Shown: positions 1 through 9,978 of the stretch, piece by piece
Layout: each line of letters opens with the position of its first letter
Position numbering within the stretch: position 1 is the stretch's first letter
DNA from: Ministeria vibrans ATCC 50519
Taxonomy: Eukaryota; Opisthokonta; Filasterea
Direction of reading: 5' to 3'
DNA: 26,106 bases
Assembly (NCBI GenBank): GCA_943704425.1
Contig: CALSCP010001344.1
Location: forward strand, 9,424-35,529
Translations under genes and position numbers: made by a program
The notes under the pieces: model-generated
The model's input: only the letters and a program-made list of their open reading frames with translations
The model's database searches: none
What the model was told of the DNA's origin: nothing

Positions 1-193
1 TTTTTTTTTTTTTTTTTTGACGTTTACGAATCACACCGGAAACCGCATCGGCCTTTTCGACGCTTGGTTGGGAGGGAGGGAGCTTGTCGGCGGCGCCGGT
101 TGCAATGGCGGGGGTCTCCGGCGGAACCGATGTGTCCAAAGTGGTCTTTGGGTCTGCAGTGACTTTTGCTGCTTTGCTATTCTTTGAACCCAT
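1..193 (-). CDS. Partial N-myristoylated protein, N-terminus only
   Basis: An open frame starts at the ATG complementary to 191-193 and runs without a stop to the left edge (64 codons). It begins MGSKNSKAAK, a good N-myristoylation consensus (Gly2, Ser6, Lys-rich), so the product is probably attached to a membrane. The rest is polar and rich in Ala, Pro, Thr and Lys, with no recognisable domain. The last readable codons are poly-Lys from a run of 18 T on the + strand at the window edge; that run may be an assembly or contig end rather than real coding sequence. The gene is divergent from the TatD gene. The function is unknown. The start is well supported by the myristoylation motif, but the gene could equally be a phosphatase, kinase or adaptor. 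Confidence 0.5.
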   Translation of the reverse strand, partial: MGSKNSKAAKVTADPKTTLDTSVPPETPAIATGAADKLPPSQPSVEKADAVSGVIRKRQKKKKK

Positions 194-577
194 GGCAGCT
201 GTCAAGGGAGGGTGCGAGAGCAAGTGGGGTGGGAGTAGTGGTGGTGTGTAAGTGGGGGGTGAAGTTGAAAAGAAACCAAGGTCGAGAAAAAAGAAATTAA
301 GTGAGAACTGAGAACTGACAACTGAGAGTGATAAAGATAATTATTAAGATAAGATACAAATCGAATCATGAGATCTGTCGAATTCAAACAGACATAGATT
401 ATCATTTTGCTTCATCGAAGTGAGGAAAGAGCAAGAAAACATGAAGTGAAGGCTGAGGAGCCGATGGCCCGCCATTCGTTGTTTCAGAATGAGTACGTCA
501 ATGATCCATCAGTTTTCACTTTTCAGTTCACTTTGTTTCAACTTTACAACATCTCTGCCTAATATCCCTCCGCTGCC
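194..577. promoter_or_regulatory. Divergent intergenic region between myristoylated protein gene and TatD gene
   Basis: 384 bp separate two divergent start codons, so both promoters should lie here. It is AT-richer than the flanking coding DNA. No TATA box or other defined element can be called with confidence, and no RNA gene is seen. Confidence 0.4.
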
Positions 578-1615
578 ATGTCTATTGCCGCTGCAGCGAC
601 TTCTGCCGCTGCGTCGGCGTCGCGAGCGGCCGTTTCGGCGGGACTCCGTTTTATCGACACGCACTCTCACCCCAACCGCTGCTCACACGCACCCCGGTAC
701 GCCGAGGCGAGTGATGCTACTCTGAGGGCTGTGGCGTTGCGTGGTCTGGTCCCCGCCGAATCCCAGCTTGACGCCTACATTGCGGTCTTTTGCGAGGCGG
801 AGAGTGTCGTCGAGTCGAGCAACGCAATGCACTACAGCCACTACCACAGCGACCGCATGTTCTTCACTGTCGGCTGCCACCCCCACACAGCCTCAACCTA
901 CGACGCCGCGTATGAAGAAGCCATTCGCCAGGGTAAGATATGCTGTTTGTTATGCAATCTGTCGACTGCTCTGTTATGAAACCTGTTATGAAACCTGTTG
1001 ACTGACCTGCGACGCTCTTGAAGCCGCACAGCACCCTCGATGCGTGGCCATTGGTGAGGCAGGTTTGGATTACTTCAGAGATAACTCACCGCGCGACGTA
1101 AGTTGGGAGTTGTGTCGCAGAGTTTGTGCACTCACTTTGCCACTATAATGCAGGTGCAACTTAGCGTCTTTGAGCGCCAAATTGAATTGGCAGTGGAACT
1201 TTGCAAGCCTCTGGTGATCCATTCACGAGACGCCGATGATGATATGCTGAATGTGATGCGTCGATGTTTGCCCTCTGATCACCTCATTCACCTGCACTGT
1301 TTCACATCGCAATCTGCTGACTTTGCCGCCGCACTTCTCCGCGAGTTTCCCCGACTGAAAATTGGATTTACCGGTCTCATCACGTACAAAAGCGCACGTG
1401 GTGTGCAAGACATTGTTCGCAACACCATTCCACTTGAGAGACTGCTCAGCGAGACGGATGCTCCCTACATGACCCCTGAGCCGCTCAGGAAGGTGCGCGC
1501 CGACTCCGGGCACGTCGCACTCGTCGCCAGTCGCATTGCAGTGCTCAAGGGCGTCCCTCTCGCCGCTGCAGTCCGTGTGCTGCGTGACAATGCACGTGAA
1601 ATCTATGGAATTTGA
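578..1615 (+). CDS. TatD-family metal-dependent deoxyribonuclease
   Basis: Three exons (578-932, 1024-1097, 1154-1615) join in phase to give 296 aa, close to the usual TatD length of about 260-300. TatD enzymes are TIM-barrel DNases/exonucleases using two metal ions and act in DNA repair and apoptotic DNA degradation. The expected ligands are all present: DTHSHPN near residue 27 (the HxH pair), GCHPHTA, AIGEAGLDYF (Glu), VIHSRDA (His), HLHCFT (His), and SETDAPYMTP near the C-terminus (Asp). The short first intron uses acceptor TTGAAG at 1023; the later AG at 1031 would break the frame, and the chosen join gives the conserved AAQHPRCVAIGE. A 20-residue Ala-rich leader precedes the barrel and might be a targeting peptide. 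An AATAAA lies at 1698-1703. It is convergent with the caspase gene, whose stop is 106 bp away. Confidence 0.93.
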
Positions 1616-1721
1616 GAAAATTCAAACATACACTGACGGCTTGGAGGCACAAAAGAATTTGGACAGTCCAAGTATGAAATGTTGTAGACAGTCAAAAAAT
1701 AAAACAATATATTTCATCTCT

Positions 1722-4700
1722 CTAACAATCTGAAGAAGAGGCGACTCCGTTGCTTCGTCGGTACAGAAAAATGTCTCCGTCATTGACCATTCCCGCCGTC
1801 CAGTCCCTCCAAATACGCCCCACCAGCGCAGCCTGCAGTGCGTTGGTCGGGTCCAGCATTCGCAGTCGCCGTCGCAGCTCAACCGCACTCACATACGCCT
1901 CATCCTCGTCAAACACCTTTCCTTTGCCCAGTGCGAGAATGAGTAGCTCAGTCAGGCGCGTCACACCCCCACTCGTAAAGCTGCTGGCGTCGCGCAGTGC
2001 GCTCGTAATGGCCTGGCGTGCGTACCCTCGAACGGGCCCAGTGCGCTCGGCCATGGTCAGGTCCTCCTCTGGCACAATCAATGCTCCGCTGTTGCAAAAG
2101 TCGCAGAACACCAACACGTTGCCACCCAGCCAGCCCACGTCGTCGCGGAGAATCGCGGAAAGGCTCAACAAACTTAGGCGTGTCAGTGAACCACCAACAG
2201 TCTCACGAGCGTCACTCAACAGCAGACCACCCCCACTGTCCTCGGCACCATGCCCAATCAGATGCACAATCAACAGCGAGTCCTGTCCCGCACCCACTCC
2301 CGCCTTCGTCGCCAACCGTGTCGTCGCATCCACAACCAGACTCCTCCTCACTGCGTCACCCTTCTTCCAGTCCACCACCGTCTCCACATCACATCCTCGA
2401 TCGCCCCACATCTTCGCCAGCTGACGAACACTCTTCTGCACCTCAGGAAGATCGTCAAAGTCCTTCAGCGCAGCATTGCCCGACGACGCATACCGACTCA
2501 CTCCCACGATCAACACTGACGCATGCGAGTAGATCCCCATTGCTACACCAACAAGAACGTATCAAAAACAATCACAATCATGTCAAACTACAAATACTAA
2601 TGAATCGTACCTTCTTGCTTGCACCACCACCTCTTCAGCTTCAAATTGCACATCCGCTTCTGTCCATCAAAGCGTTTCAGCTCCGCATTCACAACCTCCG
2701 CATCGCGATAGTCTTCGGGCCGCTCAGCGACACTCTTCGGCGCAAACAGCGGATGCAATGGATGCGTCTCGCCCACTGCCAGTGCAAACGGATGCGCAGG
2801 CACCACCACAGCACGCCCGCGCCAGCCCCATCGCAGAGACCGCGTCGACTCACACACAGTCTCAACCAGTCGAGTCCACGTCCGCTCGCACTTGATCGCC
2901 TTCTCTCCCAGCATCTCCAGTCGAATGAACGACTCGTTGCTATTGAGGCGCAGTCGCACAGACTCACACCCGTCCATCGTCAGCGCATTCGTGCATCGTT
3001 GCGTCGCTTCAATGTGAATGTCAAGTGGACACGCCCGCCATAGGGCCACCACAACCAGATGGAAGGTGGCCAGTGACACTGGAAGCTCCTCCCACTTGCC
3101 ATTATCCGCATTGTGCGTCATCTGGTACAGGAACAGCACTGCGGGCGCTGGTGGTGCGTTCGCCACAAAGGGCGCACTCTCAGGCAGCAGCATCGGGATG
3201 AAAAGGTGGTCATGATGCGCATGCACCAGACTGAGGTGCTCCAGACACGCCATGAATGCTGACACGTCCGTCACATCTGCACCTGCCAGCACAGGGTCGC
3301 CGCTGCTCTTTGTCTTGGCCGCCGTCCACACCAGCCACTCCGCCACCTCCCGACAGAATCCCGCCTCGGACCGTGTTTTTGACTCGTCCAGAGACACAAG
3401 CAGGCGCTCGGTGCGCTTCACGTCGACCGAACGACCCGCCTGCGTCACCTTCGTCAGCATTTCCTTGGCACGCGCACTCCCCGCTCGTTCCCACCGTGCC
3501 ATCACCACCGAACACAGCAGTTCCACCGCCGAGATCAGCCGCGGAATGTCAAACACAATTGTGTCCTTCTCGTCCAGCGACTGCGCCGTCGCATCTTGGC
3601 GGCACACCACAATGTCCGCCGCAGACTCAAGGTACGGCACAAGTTCGGCCCGCACCTTTGCCCCGTCCGGCATAAGATCAGTCAACATGACGGGTGGCTC
3701 AGTGCTCAGCTGGAGCGTGTCAAGGTGTTCGACAGAGGAGAGCAGTGGAATCTCGTTCAGTCGGGCGGCACGACCAAGCAGGTCCTGTGCACACACATAC
3801 TCCATCGGCAGCGTGCGTCGTCGCGGTGCGACGTGCAGTGCCTGTGTGAGTGCGCTGAAGCCCACCTTCTTGCTGCTGCCCACCTGGAAGAACGGCAGAG
3901 CAGAGTCGGCAGGCTGCATCAAGTGATCGCCCAACTGCAACCCAACGAGATGAAACACTTGGTCGGAGACGGCCGCCAGCAGGTCGACGGGAACTGTGTT
4001 GTTGGGGAATGTGTCAACGTGAGTGCCCACAATGAGCACACGGAAGTATGAGTCGTCGGTCGAGGGCACTTGGTGCGCAATAATGTGGGCCCACTTGGAC
4101 AGGTGCTCGTACTGTCGCTGTGCCTTGACTGGATCGTCCATGACAGACAGGTCAAATACAAGCAGGTAGGCCGACTCGGAGCCCATGAAGAGCGCAGGAA
4201 GCGAGTCAAACATCTCTTCACCTAACAATAACAGCATCAATAGGAGTGGAAGACAGTGTTCTTTGTCGTCTGCGCTATACCGGCAAAGTCAAATGTTTCA
4301 AGGTCAATGTGGCCCTCGCGCAGTTCAGACTCGAGAAGCGTGTGCACGGCCAACATGGTGACTGAACTGGGCGTGGGGGCGGCCGGTGGCGGGGTGGATG
4401 GGCACGGAGAGGATGGTGATGATGAGGGAGAAGTGGTCGTCGAGATGGAGTGGTGCGTTGGACTGCCTGCTTGAGCGGCAGGCTGTGATGTCTGCTGTGC
4501 AGTCGTGGTGGTGGTGGTTGTCGTAGTGGTTGTCGATGGTGTGGTCTGCTGCTCGTCCTCCTCCGCCTTGCGCCCTCCAATGAGACTGGCCAGGCGGTGT
4601 TCCTCTTGCGGCACTGCCTCAAACACGCCTGTCGCCCCATCCAGCACCATTCGCACTCGCTCCAGTCGAGTGGCCACTGACCGATCTGCCTCCGTTGGCA

Positions 4701-6493
4701 GTGTCTGTCCGCGCAGTGCACACAGCAGGGCCGTTTTGCCCGCCAGCACTGCCCCCAGACACAACAGTTTGATCGTGCGTGGTTCTACTGATCCTCGCTC
4801 AATGGCCGCCTCAAATGCCCTCTGGTACACGCTGGGAATCAAGAAAAGAACGGCATGTTAAAAACGAGAGAGATGTATTCGTCTGTTGTAGCACTCACGT
4901 TTTGACAAACTGCGCAATGGACCATCGGTGGACTGTCTTGTCTGCACAGTGGACAATCAGTGTGTTCCCATCCGACGAGAACTCAATTGTGTCCACTCTA
5001 AACAAACACGCAAAAGCGAGTGAGTGAGTAAGTGATGAAAGGAATTGAACACACAAACCTGGAAGGAACTGCAAATTGTGTGCGAATGGTTCCTTCGAAT
5101 CGGGTCCACACTTTGATTGTTCTGTCACTTGATCCACTGTAGATGGTGGTTCCGTCTCGAGACACAGCGACTGAGCAAACATAACTAAAAAGCAGAAACA
5201 AGCACATATTAGACAGGTCTTCTCTGCACAATTCAACTCACTCCGTGTGTTCCTTCAATGTCCGTTCGCACTCTCCCGTCAGCACATTCCACACTTTCAC
5301 CGTCTTGTCAGATGAGCCACTGATGACATGGCGTCCGTCAAAGGAAAACACTGCTGACCGGACAAGACTGCAAACGAAGAATATAAGAGACCAAACCACA
5401 CGGAATAGTGATTGAGTGACTTACGAAGAGTGTCCACTGAGTGTCTTGAGACACTTTCCACTCACAACAGACCATATTTTGATTGTTTTGTCCCATGACC
5501 CACTGAGCACTGTTTGTCTATCAAATGAGAATGCCACGCACAGCACATCTCTGTAAACCACAAAACAATCAATACATCAGAAGAAATTACACTCTTTCTC
5601 GATTTGAATTACTTTGAATGTCCCTGGAACGTGATTTCACACTTTCCCGTTTGACTGTCCCACAGTTTCATTGTGTGGTCGGATGAGCCACTCAGTATTT
5701 TCGTTCCGTCCGGTGAAAATCTCACTCCTCGTACAACACTGAAATGCATAAGAATGAACATCAACACAAATCAGAATCACTCTTACTCTGTGTGGTCTTT
5801 CAGAATGAGCAGACACTCTCCCGATTGACTGTCCCACACTCGAACTGTATCGTCACCACTTCCACTGACCAATTTGAGTCCATTGGGTGAGAAATCAACA
5901 GACCAGACAACACTACACAAATGAATATTAGACACAGTGACACTCAGTGGGATATCACTCTCTCTTTCTCTAACTTTGTGTGACCAGTGAGAGTGAGAGT
6001 GCACTTTCCACTGTGCATTTCCCACACTCTGACTGACCCGTCCTCTGATCCAGTGACCACTCGCAGTCCATCGGGAGACACTCTCACACTCGACACAGGA
6101 CTAAAAGAAACCCAAAGATGGTCAGACACCAATCTCCATTGTGTTCATGGTAATTGAAAATGAAATGTCCAATTTGTGCACAACACAACGCACAGAAAGA
6201 ACGGGTATTCTTATTCGTCTCGTTTCAACTTACCGTTCGTGCATGAGTGTTCTGACACACTTTTTGTCTTTCACAGACCACACTTTGGCTGTGCTGTCGC
6301 GTGATGCACTCACAACCCACTGCTCGTCTGGAGACAGCGTAACTTCATAAATGACACCAGAGTGACCAGTGAGAGTGACCACTCCACAGTCAACCTGTTC
6401 CCCTCCTTTGCCGTCCACTTCCACCAGCGCAACATGTGATCCTTTGTCAACAGCGACCAGTGAGTCGTCAACAGAGTGGCGAATAGCGGACAT
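1722..6493 (-). CDS. WD40 - Roc GTPase - COR - caspase-like multidomain protein
   Basis: Eleven exons (- strand: 6493-6234, 6100-5975, 5912-5787, 5739-5614/5, 5550-5425, 5367-5242, 5184-5059, 4997-4899, 4831-4281, 4221-2611, 2542-1722) join in phase to about 1365 aa. Residues 1-370 are WD40 repeats (FSPDG, SGS.D.TVKVW). Residues 393-650 are a Roc GTPase: P-loop G398-AVLAGKT, DFAG at 553-556 formed across a splice junction, and THVD (G4) at 622-625. About 650-1090 reads as a COR domain ([27 protein letters not shown]). From 1094 comes a C14 caspase/metacaspase-like domain with the catalytic dyad His1190 in LIGHGAED and Cys1242 in DFCNSG. Poly-Thr/Ser/Pro (about 465-535) interrupts the Roc domain between P-loop and switch II. 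ROCO proteins couple GTP cycling to an effector, usually a kinase; here the effector would be a protease. Domain calls are firm; the role in regulated cell death is inference. An in-frame TGA directly precedes the ATG, which fixes the start. Confidence 0.88.
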
Positions 6494-7040
6494 TCAGTTC
6501 TGAAAGAGAAACCCCATTTGTTGAGTGATCATAGAACAGTTGAGCACGACACCCTCCCGGTCCAACCAATACTGCACCGCTCTTCCACACCCCCACTCTC
6601 TCCCACTCTCTACAGCGACAAGAAGAAGAGTGTTCTGTTTTGGCCATATTTTATCCACTGAATGACAAACAAACCAAAACTAATAATAACAAACACACTC
6701 TCACCCATGTCCCACCACCAATACACACACTGTAGCCCAACCATGCCATATGGGCTGTCCCTCACCACAATATCGTCTTCTAGAATTAATTCCAGTTCGA
6801 CTCGACCGAAAACTACATTCGGCCTACCGCCCAACACACACACACAATGCGATCCCACGGCGCCCCAGCAGCCCCCGCACCCCCCACGGCACCCCCCTGC
6901 CCCGTGCCGCACACCAATAGCAAGCCGTGTGGCTCTCTGTCGACTCCTTCAAAATTTTAAGGGCTCACCCACACACAAAACACAGACAAAAACGCACAAG
7001 AACACACGTCGACAATGCCAGCCCACCCACAAACACCTAC
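6494..7040 (-). other. Probable 5' UTR intron of the WD40-ROCO-caspase gene
   Basis: On the - strand a donor GTAGGTGTT begins at 7040 and a good acceptor (TCTCTTTCAG) ends at 6500, six bases before the ATG. The stretch has no convincing coding content. Its lower part (6601-6812) is nearly identical to the inverted sequence at 25891-26106, and weaker similarity continues up to the donor in both copies. This supports reading it as an intron that was duplicated with the start of the gene. An open frame across 6610-6912 on this strand is probably fortuitous. Confidence 0.45.
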
Positions 7041-7504
7041 CAGTTGCTAGTGTGTAGTAGCTCTTGCGGGCAGTGACGATAGCGACAGAGGAAGTTCTGG
7101 AGAGTTATTGTCAATTTTCACATTCAGACGAAAAATGGATTATTACTACGAAAAAGAGACCAACGCAACAAACAGATCACTGGTTGGTGGATGGTGGGTG
7201 CTAAGTCGTGAGTCGGTACTCTTCGTGAGACACAATATAGAAATAAAAGTGTGTGTGAAACTGTGAATTTACTGTGAGTAAACTACTCTCAGTGATCAGC
7301 AAATGATTGGTATCAATGGCAGGTACTGTCTGTCAAGATGCAGCTGGACTGGGCTGGGCAGCTGACATACAAGTAACAAATCAGGGCAGTTCAAACACAG
7401 TTCAAAAACAAACAAACTGTGAAATTTTTGGCTTTTGATTTGAATAATTGATATTTACCTTTTTTTCTCGTATCAAGACCCCCCTTTTGACACCGTAGTG
7501 TACA
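7041..7504. promoter_or_regulatory. Divergent promoter region, WD40-ROCO-caspase and Rpt2
   Basis: AT-rich DNA lies between the inferred 5' UTR exon of the - strand WD40 gene (at or just above 7041) and the Rpt2 initiator ATG at 7505. No ORF, RNA gene or named promoter element can be supported; the two genes probably share it as a bidirectional promoter. Confidence 0.35.
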
Positions 7505-9585
7505 ATGGTAAGGCCGTGTTTCTCTGTCAGTCGACTCGTCTGAGGCTCCTTCCTTCGCGAATGTTCAATCTTGATTTGCACTGTGACCAAACGGACTCTT
7601 TGCCCGTCTCTTCCACCCTCCCTGTCTCCCCACACCTTCCGTGCGTGTGTCCAGTGCGCGTGTCAACTGCGCCATGTTGAGCTGTGGCTGTAGATTTGTC
7701 CTTTCAAGTTTGAAACGCTCCAATTCGTGTCCAGGCTGTTAAATGACCGCCTCTGTCACCCATTGCCCTCTCTGTGGTTATCTTTTGTCGTTCCTGCCGG
7801 CGTTTCTCTCCGAATATGCTTGTTTTCCCCTTTTTTTTTTCTCTTTTCACTTTTTTTTTTTTTCATGATCGTTCTCTCGACCTTTTTCAAACTTGTCGCG
7901 TTTGTCTGTGCCACAGGGACAAGGACAGTCTAATCTTCCGCCTGGGGCGAATCCAGGCGGCAATGGCAGTGGTGACGGCAAGGAGAAGAAGAAGTACGAG
8001 CCGCCTGCGCCTCCAACGATCGGCAAGCATCGGCGCAAGAAGCAGGGCCCGCAGTCGACGAACAAATTACCACACAGTACGCAATTGCCGCCCTCGACTC
8101 TCAGCCTTGCTGCGCTGGGCTGGGTTGGGGGTCTTTGGGTGTCGCAACTCTGTCTTTGAATGGCTGTTGAGTCTGTGTGTGTGTGTGTGTGTGTGGTTTT
8201 GTTTTGTGCATCTCTACTCACACTATGTTTCTTTTCTACTTAGTCACACCTCACTCTAAATGCCGGCTGCGAATGCTCAAGCTGGAGCGAATCAAAGACT
8301 ACCTGTTGCTCGACGAAGAGTTTGTAAAAAATCAACAGCGACTGAAGCCGGACGATGAGAAGAACCAAGAGGACCGCATGAAGGTGGATGAGCTGCGCGG
8401 GACGCCGATGGGAGTGGGGACACTGGAGGAGATTATCGATGACAACCACGCGATTGTGTCGAGCAGTCTTGGGCCCGAGTACTACGTGACGATTCTGTCC
8501 ATTGTCGACAAGGACCAGCTTGAGCCCAACTGCTCCGTTCTTTTGCATCACAAGGTCATGGCCATTGTTGGTGTGCTCGCCGACGACGTCAACCCCATGG
8601 TCTCCGTCATGAAGCTCGATAAGGCGCCCACCGAGACGTACGCCGACATTGGTGGTCTTGACGAGCAAGTTCGCGAAATCAAAGAGGCAGTCGAGGTATA
8701 TCGCACAACGCCAGAGCGAAACATTATTATTATTGTTAATTTATTCAATTGTATAAATCTTTGCAGCTGCCTTTGACGCACCCGGAACTGTACGAGGACA
8801 TGGGAGTGCGACCACCGAAGGGAGTGATCCTGTACGGCCCGCCTGGCACAGGCAAGACACTGCTGGCCAAGGCAGTCGCAAACCAGACGAGCGCCACCTT
8901 TCTGCGTGTGGTGGGCAGTGAACTCATTCAAAAGCATCTTGGCGACGGACCCAAGCTCGTCCGCGAGATGTTTCGTGTTGCCGAAGACCATGCGCCTTCT
9001 ATCATCTTTATTGACGAAATCGACGCGGTCGGCACCAAGCGGTACGACAGCAACAGTGGCGGTGAGCGTGAAATCCAGCGCACCATGCTTGAGCTGCTCA
9101 ACCAGCTTGATGGCTTCGACGCGCGTGGCGATGTCAAAGTCATCATGGCTACTAACCGCATTGAGAGCCTTGATCCCGCCCTTATCCGTCCCGGGCGTAT
9201 TGACCGAAAGATTGAGTTTCCTCTTCCCGATGAAAAGGTACACATATATACTTGTTGTGTTTGTTATAACTGAGCGTGTTTTTAGACAAAAAGGAAAATC
9301 TTCGAGTTGCACGTGTCCAAGATGACCCTGACGGACGATGTCAAACCGGACGAGTTTATTACGGCCAAGGACAATCTCAGTGGCGCCGACATCAAAGTAA
9401 TCAGTTTGGCTGTGGGTGTGTGTGTGACTTACGCCGTTGTGGTTGTGTAGGCGATTTGCACTGAAGCGGGTCTGCTTGCGCTGCGTGAGCGTCGTCTACG
9501 TGTCACCCTGGATGACTTCAACAAGGCCAAGGAGTCGGTGCTGCTTAAGAACTCGGGTGGTCATCCCGAGGGTCTCTACATGTGA
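7505..9585 (+). CDS. RPT2: 26S proteasome regulatory ATPase subunit 4 (Rpt2/PSMC1)
   Basis: Six exons (7505-7507, 7917-8076, 8244-8695, 8767-9237, 9286-9396, 9451-9585) give 443 aa, against about 440 in other eukaryotes. Rpt2 is one of six AAA+ ATPases in the 19S base that unfold substrates and open the 20S gate. Visible features: N-terminal MGQGQSN (family myristoylation site), Lys-rich KEKKKYEPP, a coiled-coil start [17 protein letters not shown]-type [20 protein letters not shown], Walker A GPPGTGKT at 229-236, Walker [33 protein letters not shown], and a C-terminal HbYX tail (L-Y-M). The first exon carries only the ATG; the second codon Gly comes after a 409-nt intron. Pore loop 1 reads KHLGDG, with His262 where the family has Tyr. 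Identity is certain; the ATG-only exon is inferred from conservation of MGQ. Confidence 0.95.
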
Positions 9586-9978
9586 TTTTTTTTTCTATTA
9601 CTTTTCTGAGTACACACCCCTCCTCCTCCCCACACCTACACGGTCACTCGCACACACCTTTGTGTTGCTCAAACACCGAAGACTTTGTGTTTGAGAAATC
9701 TTTTCGACATGATATGTGCGGCACAAACATGAATTCTGTAGGGATTCTGTTGTCAATCAAATGTGTGGTGTGTATTTTTACTTACGCGGTGTACATTGAA
9801 TCATGTCATATGAGTGAACTCCGTGCGTAGCCGTGTGTGACGAATCTGTCACTGTGGTCTGTGAGGGGAGAAAGAGAGAATGAGAATAACTTCGATCAAA
9901 TAAAATTATTGTTATTATTATTTTGACACTCGTAAAGGCCGCTGGGCACAAGCAGGAACCCGTGGGTCTGTATCGAGG
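9586..9978. other. Intergenic region after Rpt2
   Basis: 393 bp between two co-directional genes. It must hold the Rpt2 3' end and the promoter of the ankyrin-MYND gene. An AATAAA is at 9899-9904, unusually far (about 310 bp) from the Rpt2 stop and 75 bp before the next start. Nothing else is recognised. Confidence 0.4.

Noticed and set aside
1-18. Poly-T run as a telomere or mobile-element tail
   Set aside because: A pure homopolymer at the window edge lies in frame within a coding region and is more likely a contig-end artefact or a Lys run.
2018-3043. 341-codon + strand frame
   Set aside because: It lies antisense to the COR and caspase exons, has His/Pro/Ser/Arg-biased composition and no family similarity, as expected for a shadow frame.
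4499-4545. GTGGTGGTG/GTAGTGG repeat as a separate microsatellite feature
   Set aside because: It is the coding sequence for the poly-Thr stretch of the Roc insertion and stays in frame.
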